This document shows, one piece after another, positions 46,084-55,539 of a DNA stretch of 64,000 bases. The stretch lies in NCBI GenBank assembly GCA_027382625.1, contig JAJKFJ010020979.1, positions 186,001 to 250,000 of the forward strand, written 5' to 3'. The translations under genes were made by a program, and so were the position numbers. The DNA comes from Tetmemena sp. SeJ-2015. Its lineage: Eukaryota; Ciliophora; Spirotrichea; Sporadotrichida; Oxytrichidae. The first letter of the stretch is position 1. Each line of letters starts with the position of its first letter. The notes below the pieces were generated by a model. It did no database searches. It saw only the letters and a program-made list of their open reading frames with translations, and was not told where the DNA came from.

Positions 46084-48334
46084 ATGAATGTGAGTGATAA
46101 ATTAAAATGCTTTGCATTCATGAAAGAATAGGAGATTTATCAAATTAAAGAGAAAGTAGTAAATCTAATAAATTAAATAAGGATGATGAAAAGCTTAAAT
46201 GAAACTCCATCTAACTAGAGAAACTCAGTGCAGCCGACTCTCTACAGAGGAGTATCAGAGTACAACAAACAAATGCAAACCAGCTAAATAGGCTCTGAGG
46301 AGTAGAGCATCATCATTAATCACCCCAACGAGATCAAAGAAAACTCAAACCCAAATTAGAAAAATTCAGCTAATTAAGGAATCATGTCCTGCGATTCCTC
46401 TGATATTTAAGTTAACGATAACATCATTCCTGATCCAAACAGAAAGAAAAATTGCAAACATCACTCTAACAAAAACTTAAATGGGCCAATTGTAATCACA
46501 AGAGCAAAAAAGTAGCATAATAATAGTCAGAGTGAAATTTATCATCCGAACTTAAATCCATTTCCAGCATACTACTTTTCTGATAGTCCAGAATTGCAAG
46601 ACCAAAAGCTATTCACGCAAGTTCATCCGTAAGGATTACCCTGGATAGAATAACAAACTAGAGATAGATTTCATTTTCACCGTCACAACATGATCTCTAA
46701 AGCAAGGAAAGATCAAAATGGGAGATTGATTAAGGGATTTACTTCAAAAAATTAAAAGCTATAGCAAACCATCAATTAAAATAACAGCCATGATGATGGG
46801 TAAATAGTTTAAGAGTCAAAGTTTCCAAACTCTAGACTATTTCATAAGCTTGATAAGCATTAATCTTAACTTGATTCTTCACTTAAAAAGTCTGCTTTTG
46901 GAAGTTCAGTAGATCGACTTAGCGGGGCGGGGGTAGGATAGTTCTAATCTCAAGGAGACGATAGTTTAAGTAAGAATCATAATTCTCCAGGACCAGGAAG
47001 TTATTTAAGTGATAACTACAACCTAATTGCCAAAGACAATTTGGAGTCAATGAGTCGTAAAGGCTATGGTGTGGGTTTTGTTTCCAAAGAAAAAAGATTC
47101 AACTTGACCTTCAATAAGAACTCCATTGAGTATTTGTATATGAAGCTTAAATCCACTCCAGGTCCAGGCTAATATGACATCAATTCATCAGAGAGGAAGT
47201 CTCGTTAATCTCAGTTATCAACTTAGCAACAGACTCCTGTGAAAAATAAGTCTCAAGCTATTCTTGAAAATTTGAAGACTATGAAAATGCCGATTTTATT
47301 ATTTTTGCCCAAAGCTGATTCTTAGAACTCAACTTTTACGAATTCTACTTTCTAGCTATTTGATGACTCACAATCAGTTAAAAATTAGAGAGGAGCATCT
47401 TCAGCGTCTCTACAGTTTAACAAGCCTCCAATTAGATAGATTAAGAAAATTAAGATCGATGGGATACTTAAGGATGTGACTCCAGGTCCAACAGATTATG
47501 CTGGAAGAACCTTAGTAAACAAGCCTGCACAATATCAAGGAATAACCATTCCTAAGAGTGAGTTTAATGCTAGAGATCAAGACAATTTAGAAAAAGTAAA
47601 TCTTGCACCAGGCTGCTACAAAGTAAACGAGGATTTTACCTTGAAGCGGACTCAAGTATGTAAGATTCGACCTCCAAAGCCTCCAAAGAAGAATATTCAA
47701 AAAATCATTGAGTTGATAGATGAAATATAGAATCCTCCTGTCATGCAGTCCTCTCTCAATCAGCTGCTAAAGTTTGATAAAATTGATTTTGAGAAACTAG
47801 AAATCTTGGAATAGAAAGACTTTATAGGGCCTGGCACATTCAAGCCTGAGTTTACTAATTCGATTGAGGTAGATTAAGAAAGAAGGAATAAGTTTGGCCC
47901 AACTTTTTCTTCTGCTTTTGTTAAGCCATACTCTTCGGAAAACTTTAATAAATTGAGAGATGAATTAAAAGATAGATAAATTTTGATTTAACTTCCGAGA
48001 AAAGCTAGCTGCAAAATCCTTGATAGGAGATAAATTATAGACTATCGACCACCCAAGTCCAACTCACTACCACACTCTGAAATATAAATCAATAGAGGAG
48101 AGCTGTTAGCCTAATTAAGACTTTGAGAATATAGGTGGAGGATCAGCTGTTTTCAAGAGCGATGTCATCAAGAATCATCATTTAATCGAAGTATTAAAAC
48201 AGCGCGGCTCAAAGCCTGGGCCTGCTTATTATTCTTTAAATAAGAAAGTTATTTTATAATAAAAGTATTATTCTCCTCAAGAAGCAAAGAAAAACGCCTT
48301 AAATATGAACCCTTTAAGAAGGTTTATTTAGTGA
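46084..48334 (+). CDS. PG-rich repeat (SHIPPO/STPG-type) protein
   Basis: ATG 46084 opens MNVSDKLKCFAFMKEQEIYQ. With TAA/TAG as Gln it stays open for about 2 kb without any IES or intron. Spaced PG-rich motifs include SPGPGSYLSDNY, TPGPGQYDINSS, TPGPTDYAGRTLV, APGCYKV, GPGTFKPEF and KPGPAYYSLNKK, typical of sperm-tail PG-rich repeats. A single frame change near 48,118 precedes the last block, which ends ALNMNPLRRFIQ with TGA 48332-48334. Proteins of this type lie in or on axonemal microtubules. The gene sits between the D and MATE genes of duplicate block 2; block 1 lacks it. Confidence 0.8.
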
Positions 48335-48805
48335 AGAATCATCTTTTTCCAAAATTAAAGGAATATTTTACGAGTGATATATATTGAAGAGAAATCTTAT
48401 TTTATATCTTAGATAGTTAGCGAACTTGGAAAAAGATTTTGATTTGATTAAGTACAGCTCTTAAATTTAAATCAAATTCTGAATATTAGATGGGGTAACT
48501 TATTCCAGAATAACTCTAATAGTTTATAGGGTGATTCTTAATATTCAAGGTAATTCTTAAGATTTCTCAATGGTTTAGTTGCATAATCACATGAGATTTC
48601 ACTTTATAAATTTGAATATGATATTTATTTAGACAAGAATGTTTCTTTATTTAAAATTAGACTCAAATCAATATAAATATTCTGCAAAGTTGACATTCAA
48701 TAGCGAGGAATTAAATTGGTTTACATTTATATGGCAAATCTGCTATAATAAGTAAATTAAAGCCTCAATTACAGGTTAGCACATATTCGGAAAGCATTTA
48801 GTCAA
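48335..48805. other. AT-rich spacer upstream of MATE copy 2
   Basis: The first about 150 bp (48,420-48,565) matches 40,320-40,450 of block 1. No ORF. Confidence 0.45.
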
Positions 48806-51167
48806 ATGTCATAATCCTTCATTAAGAAAGAGGATCTAATTTCTAGTTCATAAAACAAGAAAGAAGGCTTCACAGTCACTATCAAGCGCACCCAAGCAAC
48901 TTAGAAGCTATAATTTCAAAAGTTAACTTATAATTTAAGAAAGAGGTAAAATACGCAGAGGCAAAAGTTTGGATGGAAGAAATCAAAGAAGAGGACCAGG
49001 AATACAAAAGCTTGTTTGCCCAGAAAGCTCTTCTGTAAAACTCTTATGATTAGTATATTGAAGCATATTTTAAAACTCAGCAGCTGCTAACCCGACATTG
49101 CAAAAGTCTCATTAGCAACAGCCTTTCTATAAGAAGCAGCCCCTCACTCCAGCCCTGTCAGCCCTTAAAGTTCCCAAGGGTTTATTCAAAAGTGAGAACT
49201 TCATAAACGACTCTTGCCCTCACACTCAATCCAAGTTCTAACCACAGAGCTTTTTTGAAGACGAAAAGGAAATAGGGCTTTTTGAAGACTTTGTATTAGT
49301 TGCGAAGCTTGCCATTCCTCCAATCATCTCTATGTTCTTTCAGTTCTTTGTTCAACTTATCAACACCTACTAAAATGGAATTCTGATTTATCAAAATAGC
49401 TTTAATAGGGTTGAATTTTACATAGGTCACTTGGACCAGCCTGAAATTATGGCCGGAATTGGAATGGGTAACATGCTAATTAACATTCTGTGCTTTGCAA
49501 TAACTCAAGGATTGAACTCCGCTTTGGAAACTTTTGTCTCCCAATCATTTGGAGCAGCCAACTATCAGTACTGCGGAATTTTATTGAACAGAGGAAGGGT
49601 GATTGTCTCAGTCATGCTCCTTCCATTAATTGTGGTCTTTGCTTTTAGCGACTCAATTCTGATCGCTATTGGTCAGGACCCTTCTATCTCAGAAATCTCA
49701 AAGCAATCAACTAAACCATCTTTTAAGATAGGTATGTCTTTTTATAAATGATAGAATATGCACTTCTCATGATGCCAGGAATTTGGGCGATGAACCAATT
49801 CGATGCCATCAGAAAGTTCATGATTGCGCAACGATAAAATACGATGCCTGTCTACATCTAGTTTGTCACCACAAATATTTTCTTTCTTATAGTTTTTACC
49901 ATGATGCTTCATTTTGTATGGTGCCATGTTTCTATCAGAGTTCTTGGCTGGGGAATATTCGGAGCAGCTATGGCAACCAACATCACTTACATAGCTAACT
50001 TCATTTTAATCGATATCTACCTCAATCGCAATCAATTCCTCTATATTTTATATATCATTTCATAATATTAAACGTGTTATAAAATGCTGATAATTAGAGA
50101 TATAAATTTTGTGAGTGTCCACTTCCAATACACGAGAGCTCCATTGTTCTAAAAAGAATCTCTGCAAGAATGGGGAGAGTATCTCAGAATCGGCATCCCA
50201 GGTGCTTTCATGCTCTGCTTCGAGTGGTGGGCTTTCGAATTTCTCGCCATATTTTCAGGCTATATTAAAGTTTTAAGCTTATAAAATAATTAGCGTTGCA
50301 GCACTCGCAGCAGAGGTTGTGATAATAAACCTTGTGAGTGCAATTTACATGATGCCACTTGGAATTTAATTTGCCGCCTCCTCTCTCGTTGGCTACTACG
50401 TTGGATAAGGTAACATTAAAAGAGCCAAGAGGTACGCTTTTGTGATCATGTTACTAAATATAATGCTCACCATAGTGAATAATGATAGATCGAATTTTAT
50501 AATAGTGGTTCTGGCTTTGATGATAATCTTTAATGATCAAGTTTCTCGCCTGTTCACGAACGAGGAAGAAATTGTGGAGATAGTTAATAGCACTATGTGG
50601 GTCATAGTAGTTTACGTATTTTTCGACACCATCCACGGAGTTTAATCAGGTATCATCAAAGGACTGGGAAAATAAAGCTACAGCTCTGTTTATCTCCTCA
50701 TTTAAAATTAAATGTTAAGATGAACATAATAAAGAATATTTGCTACTACTGCTTCGGCATGCCCCTCGCTCTGATCTTCGCTTTCAAGCTTTAGTTGGGA
50801 GTGACTGGTTTGTGGTTAGGGTTCTCTATCGCCTCTATGATTCTTGATATTGGGTTCTATTTCATAATAAACTGCACTTAATGGGAACAGGCAGGGAAAA
50901 TCATGAGAGCGAAATCTGAGGCGAGCGCTCTTTCTCTTGGCAGAAATAGTAACTACACTTTCACTATTCCCTAATTTAGTCCTGAATTATTTTTAATTAT
51001 AATTTGGGCAGAATGAAGTTGCAACTGGCCAAAAGATAGAGATGGCAAGTAGCTAATAGAGGTAGAGTCTAATTGAGCAAAATCGATAATCTGAGGTCAT
51101 CATTAGCACACAGCCACTTCTCTAAACAACCCAATAAGATCTAAACGCGCCATTAACCAAACACTGA
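48806..51167 (+). CDS. MATE-family efflux transporter, copy 2
   Basis: ATG 48806 starts MSQSFIKKEDLISSSQNKKE. The MATE core is nearly identical to copy 1, and the two damaged sites of copy 1 are intact here (IVNNDRSNFIIVVLALM; INCTQWEQAGKIMRAKS). IESs at 49368, 50030, 50264 and 50700 join in frame. The site equivalent to copy 1's IES at 42045 (49,718-49,745) cannot be joined in frame with any pointer I tried, so this copy may carry a lesion there. TGA 51165-51167. High identity with copy 1 suggests a recent duplication. Confidence 0.75.
49368..49418. other. In-frame IES in MATE copy 2, pointer TAC
   Basis: TAC at 49368-49370 and 49419-49421; 51 bp, the same length, site and pointer as in copy 1, with a few substitutions. 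Confidence 0.9.
50030..50104. other. IES in MATE copy 2, pointer AAT
   Basis: AAT at 50030-50032 and 50105-50107; 75 bp. Removal joins YLNRN to FVSVHFQYTR. Copy 1 uses AATCT at the same site with a 67-bp IES. Confidence 0.8.
50264..50288. other. IES in MATE copy 2, pointer ATTA
   Basis: ATTA at 50264-50267 and 50289-50292; 25 bp, same site and length as copy 1. Confidence 0.85.
50700..50737. other. IES in MATE copy 2, pointer ATTT
   Basis: ATTT at 50700-50703 and 50738-50741; 38 bp, same site and length as copy 1. Confidence 0.85.
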
Positions 51168-51597
51168 CACTTAATCACTTGAACATATCTTCTCAATTAA
51201 ATCTAAGGAGGCGCTAAGAATATGATTGGGAGGAGTATTTAATCACCAATGTAAATAAATAAATCTCTTTCTATCTAATAAGAAAAGCAAATTATTTGGA
51301 TTAAAAAAAAACAGAGAGTTTAAGTTTATCTAATACTCTTGGCTCTTGAATATATTAAATACCACTTTTACATCAATAATTTAATCCTACATTTACTTTT
51401 AGTTGCTTGTGCAAATATTAATTCCAAACATTAGTTCTTGCAAAAAATCAATTTGTGTGAAATTATTTAAAGATAAATGGCCTTTCAATATTTTCATTTG
51501 TGAAATCGTAATAAATTCTTCTAAATTTATTTCATACAATCTCTCAACTTCCGCATTCCAAAACCTTTGAAAGAGAAACTCATCTCCTCTCTATTTA
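51168..51597. other. AT-rich spacer after MATE copy 2
   Basis: The duplicated block ends at about 51,440. The rest is unique AT-rich sequence with no ORF. Confidence 0.4.
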
Positions 51598-53574
51598 ATG
51601 AAAGTAAATGAACAACGCATGAGAATTAAAGCCGTTTATAAAAATTCTTCAAAAGTTTGAATAAATTCAAAATTTTTTACTAGTTATAAAAACGTTGGCG
51701 GATATAACTATGAGAGTTAGAAAGGCCTGAATACTGGAGGAAATACGAGTGCATCAAACTCAAGCAGAGCAGACAAATTTAAGTTTCTAAGAAATGCAAA
51801 TCATTTGAACAATATATAATGTTTAGTGAATAATTTAACATAAAGAACGATGCTGAAGGTTCTCATAGAGCAAATACAACCACCAATGAAGGAAGTATTT
51901 ACAAGACTATGACACATTCCAAGAGAGGGGACTTAGGAAGTGCTTCCATCTTTAATGGAAGCAGTGCTATTTATCGAACGAGAGATGCTATAAGTACAAG
52001 AGGCGGAGTTTCGATGGGGAGTAGGATGGATATGGAATCCCAATTTCATGAACCGCCCTTCTTAGTTCTACCTGATTAAGAATCTCTCAGCCATTTATAA
52101 GTTACAACTTTAATTACTCATTAATTTCCTATCAAAGCAGCGAAAAATGGTGAGTTCTGTAAGTTCAAAATATCTGAACTACAACACTCATGGAGGTTCA
52201 GTAAGAATATCGGTGATGGGTTGTCTACGATAAACGGAGATAAAGATTAAGCAAGTCCATTGAAAATAGGGAATTTCAATGAATATTAGCACGTATTCAA
52301 CGACCATAAATCCAATGAGGCAAATGTTAACTGGATTACAAAACTAAGGGAAAGTGATAGTGCAAGTTCTAATGGAGGTAACCTCATCTCAATATCTCGA
52401 ATAAAAGGAGACGACAAAAGCAGTGTAACTCATTAAGAGTAAGCATTTTGCAATATTTAACTGCTTATAGATCCTCACCTCCAAGTGTGTATTACAAAGG
52501 AAATAGCGATTAGTTTATCAAGAGAGTTACTGATTATGAATACAAGGGGAATCATCTTGATGTAAGTTATCCAATATATTTATCTTCAAGTCTGTGAGAG
52601 GAATAAATTTGATGCGAAAAAGTTGCTTTTTTAATTGCAAATACATTTGATAGATATTAATTTCCGAATAGGTATCCCATTTGACAAAGCCTCGAAACGG
52701 AGCAACTCCAAATTTAGGACAAGTTCATTTTGAAACCGGGCTAAGAAAATATTAATCGACCAAAGATTTGAAATTAGGTTCCAGCAGCGGAGCTATCAAT
52801 GGTCGCTCTTCAATTTTGAGTCAGAAAGGAGACCTAGAAAGCAGAAACTAAAATTCAGATTCCAAGAGAGGAGGAAATAGAAGCATCAATAATTCTAAAG
52901 AAAGAGATAGTCCCGGAAAAGAAAAGGACTTTATCACTATATTCCCAAAGCATAAGAATATAATTCTTAAAGATTATAATTTATATCTTTCTTAAGAGTA
53001 TTTTATCAACTTATGCACCTACATTTTTGCCACCGATAAACTAGCAAGCTAAGAAATAGCTGGAGCAGCTTGAAGTTATTCTTGAGAAATCTAAATCGCA
53101 AATTAAAGGCTTCCATAAAAGACCCGATGAGCTTTAACTTGTATCTTCTTTGTAAGCAAACTATTTCCTTAGTAAATGATGATTCTGATTTAGTGATGGT
53201 TTACATAAGTCATTGCCTAAGTTCACAGACAAGGTGGATGACGCAGTGAACTATAATCAGATAAGGCACTTAATGAAAGGAGAGAAGAGGATGTCTGAGG
53301 TTCTTTGGGAGCTGAGTCTCCGCACAGAGGCATATAAGAAGAGCGAAGCAGACTAAGAAAACAGGAGAAAGTTCACAGCCTTTTCAAAGCAAACAGGTGG
53401 TATGATGGATAGCATCAAGACTCACAATTTATCAAAATAATGTCATTGTATAATTATAACAAAGGTGGAGAAAGTAGTGGCAGCGCTATGTCAGCAAATA
53501 GAAAAAGTATATAGTACTTCTCAGAGCCTAGGCATAAAATGGTAGCATCCAAGCAATCCAATAAGCAAGAATGA
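51598..53574 (+). CDS. Ser/Asn-rich protein of unknown function
   Basis: ATG 51598 starts MKVNEQRMRIKAVYK, then after an IES NVGGYNYESQKGLNTGGNTS. Introns lie at 52562-52671 (GTAAGT...TAG) and 53152-53193. IESs at 51636, 51808 and 53426 join in frame. The middle is Ser-rich (SSSGAINGRSSILSQKGD; NRSINNSKERDSPGKEKD). A helical, charged segment follows (QQAKKQLEQLEVILEKSKSQ; DDAVNYNQIRHLMKGEKRMS). It ends FSEPRHKMVASKQSNKQE, TGA 53572-53574. One unexplained frame change lies near 52,205. Not recognised; the helical C-terminal part may be a coiled coil. Confidence 0.65.
51636..51683. other. IES, pointer TTATAAAAA
   Basis: A 9-bp repeat at 51636-51644 and 51684-51692; 48 bp. Removal joins RIKAVYK to NVGGYNYESQKG in frame. 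Confidence 0.88.
51808..51836. other. IES, pointer AACA
   Basis: AACA at 51808-51811 and 51837-51840; 29 bp. Removal joins RNANHLN to IKNDAEGSHRANTT. Confidence 0.8.
53426..53451. other. IES, pointer AATT
   Basis: AATT at 53426-53429 and 53452-53455; 26 bp. Removal joins DSIKTHN to YNKGGESSGSAMSAN. Confidence 0.8.
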
Positions 53575-53758
53575 AAATACAAGTCATTAAAAAATCACCA
53601 TGAAATTCGTAGTTACTGAAGTTATTTTCCCTCTATGAACTTTAACTATAACAAACTTTGATTAAATTTAGGAAAGTTTGAACTGATATATTAACTCTGC
53701 TCCTTTTAATAATAATTATTAAATTTAATTGATTATGTTTTACAAGCCACAATAATTA

Positions 53759-54589
53759 ATGGCTCTGAGAGCTTTATTCAGGTCCACCTAGCCACTTATC
53801 TTGCAAACCTATACTTACAACGCAATTCACGCTGCTCAAATTCCCTATCACTTTTAACTTTGAAGTATAATTTATTATAATCAGAGCATGTTGGTTAACG
53901 TGTCAAAGCGTACAGCTATTAAATCAATGAGCGAAAAGAAAGAAGAATAAGAAAAGAAGGCTTTCCAGGATGATATTAATTACTTTTTGGGAAAGGAGTC
54001 ATTCAGTCTCCATGATTTCCACGAAAAGGTTCTTGTAAGTACACTTATATCTATCATATCCCAAGCAATTTTTTTCTTTTTATTCTGAACATGTTATAAT
54101 CATCGTTTGTATTTAGAATGGCTTGAAACAGAAATCAACTGTAAAGTCTATGATCTTTGGAGAAGATGCTGAGATCAAGGTCCTCGAAGAATAGAACAAA
54201 ATATGTTTAACAAATATAAATTCAAGTTTTAATATGCAGCGCCATGTATGATGATGAGAAGAACGATTACAAACTTCTATCAAGAGAAAAGAGACAAGAA
54301 ATTGCTGAAGTCTCTCAACTCAAGATTTCTGACATCCAAGATCTCATTCACAAGTTTTATAATAAAATTGAATGGAGGATCATTTATGTTATCAAAGTTC
54401 ACTCAGATGAAGGACTTCCACGGCTGGTTAAAGGGAAAGCAATCAAGAAAAGAACCCATGCCAGAGAGCAGAGATGAGCTCATGCATATGTATAGAGTTG
54501 AACGCCCTAAGTTCCTTTTCAAAAAGACTCACCAGGGAGGATCCAAGAAAAATATGCTGCCCTTCTATCTAAGAAAGCATCATACATGA
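53759..54589 (+). CDS. Mitochondrial-type protein with SRP54/Ffh M-domain-like region
   Basis: ATG 53759 starts MALRALFRSTQPLILQTYTY, a basic, Ser/Thr-containing, acid-free stretch suited to mitochondrial import. After removal of IESs at 53853, 54201 and 54352 and an 82-nt intron (54035-54116), the product has about 215 residues. It contains KESFSLHDFHEKVLNGLKQK, YDDEKNDYKLLSREKRQEIA and EVSQLKISDIQDLIHKFTQM. These parallel the M-domain pattern of SRP54/Ffh (F-x-L-x-D-F; E-x-R; R-x-x-x-I-A-x-x-S...D-V-x-x-L-L-x-x-F-x-x-M). No GTPase (NG) domain is present. The tail is basic (KKTHQGGSKKNMLPFYLRKH), TGA 54587-54589. A mitoribosome-associated or insertion role is an inference. Confidence 0.55.
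53853..53870. other. Short IES, pointer TTTA
   Basis: TTTA at 53853-53856 and 53871-53874; 18 bp with a TGA. Removal joins AAQIPYHF to YYNQSMLVNVSKRT in frame. Confidence 0.75.
54201..54231. other. IES, pointer ATATG
   Basis: ATATG at 54201-54205 and 54232-54236; 31 bp. Removal joins KVLEEQNKI to CSAMYDDEKNDYK. Confidence 0.82.
54352..54394. other. IES, pointer AAGTT
   Basis: AAGTT at 54352-54356 and 54395-54399; 43 bp. Removal joins IQDLIHKF to TQMKDFHGWLKGKQ in frame. Confidence 0.85.
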
Positions 54590-54942
54590 AGGACTTTTAC
54601 AGCTCTCTCTTACAATTAGTGTTGTTCTATTTAACTTTCCTAAATAGTTTAAAAATATTGGTTTAATCTTAATAAGGGCTTATACTTAGAAAAGGTTATT
54701 TAAGTTAATGTCTTCTTAAAACTTGAAATTAATATACTCAATTCAATAATATGCTCAACTCATCCTCAATCTAGTATCTCCTTTATAAAATTCGACTAAC
54801 TATTTATGAATGAGGTTGAGCCTTAAGACTCATTTAGATAAGAATGTACACATGCATACGCTTGAGAAGAAGTTAGCCCGAAGAGTAATTTATTGTTTAA
54901 TATAACTTGAAGTTTGAATTAGTAATTTCTATATCTCTCTCT
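54590..54942. other. Convergent AT-rich spacer
   Basis: Lies between the 3' ends of the SRP54-like gene (+) and the next minus-strand gene. No ORF seen. Confidence 0.4.
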
Positions 54943-55521
54943 TCAATTAAAATCGAGATCATCATCGTCAAATCCTTCAAAGTCATGCTCTCTTGAATCA
55001 TTCAAATTCTTCGGCCTACTCTTCTCGTACTTCATGATGTTCTTCTTAATCGAATCTGCTCTCTCCCTTTTTGGCTTATGACTTGTCTGCTTTAAAATAA
55101 GCATACAGTAATAGGCTATTTCATTTACTGATTTATCAGCATTTCTATCTCATCTTCATAGTTGACTTAAGCATTTACCTATTTCTCACTATTCATCAGC
55201 TACTGATAATAATTGGAAGAAATTAATGATGCTGTGAGTTAAAGTTAGGAATAAGGGTCTGTTCTTCATCTCTATCCAGAGCTTTGAGTTCATAGTATCT
55301 TATCATCTCTTCCTCACTTCTAAACTTGTTGTTGATCTTGCTTGCTGGAATGATTGATGGCTTGCTACCCCTCATTACCATTTTCTGAACTGGCTAGCTC
55401 TCGTAAATCTATGATTATTCATGGGGTAGTTGAAATCGTCTTAAATCAACCCAGAAGAGAAAAGCTCATCCTCTTCTGTGAAAGAAGACTACTTTTTACC
55501 CTTTTTCTTTCCCTCATTTTT
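54943..55521 (-). CDS. Small protein with acidic C-terminus, 5' end uncertain
   Basis: On the minus strand coding runs from about 55,521 (KKQSSFTEEDELFSSG) through RGSKPSIIPASKINNKFRSE and EEMIRYYELKALDRDEEQ. It ends KYEKSRPKNLNDSREHDFEG followed by FDDDDLDFN, TGA 54945-54943. Two IESs with pointer CTG (CAG on the coding strand) at 55203-55231 and 55087-55127 join in frame. A one-base break near 55,385 looks like a homopolymer error. The 5' end runs into homopolymer-inflated sequence, so the start is not defined. I do not recognise the family. Charged, acidic tails like this are common in nuclear or cytoskeletal adaptor proteins, which proves nothing. Confidence 0.6.
55087..55127. other. IES, pointer CTG
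   Basis: CTG at 55087-55089 and 55128-55130; 41 bp. On the minus strand it joins DEIEMLINQ to TSHKPKRERADSIKK. Confidence 0.75.
55203..55231. other. IES, pointer CTG
   Basis: CTG at 55203-55205 and 55232-55234; 29 bp with a minus-strand TGA nearby. It joins LIPNFNSQ to QLMNSEKQVNAQVNY. Confidence 0.75.
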
Positions 55522-55539
55522 TGAAAACCATATTTCCTT

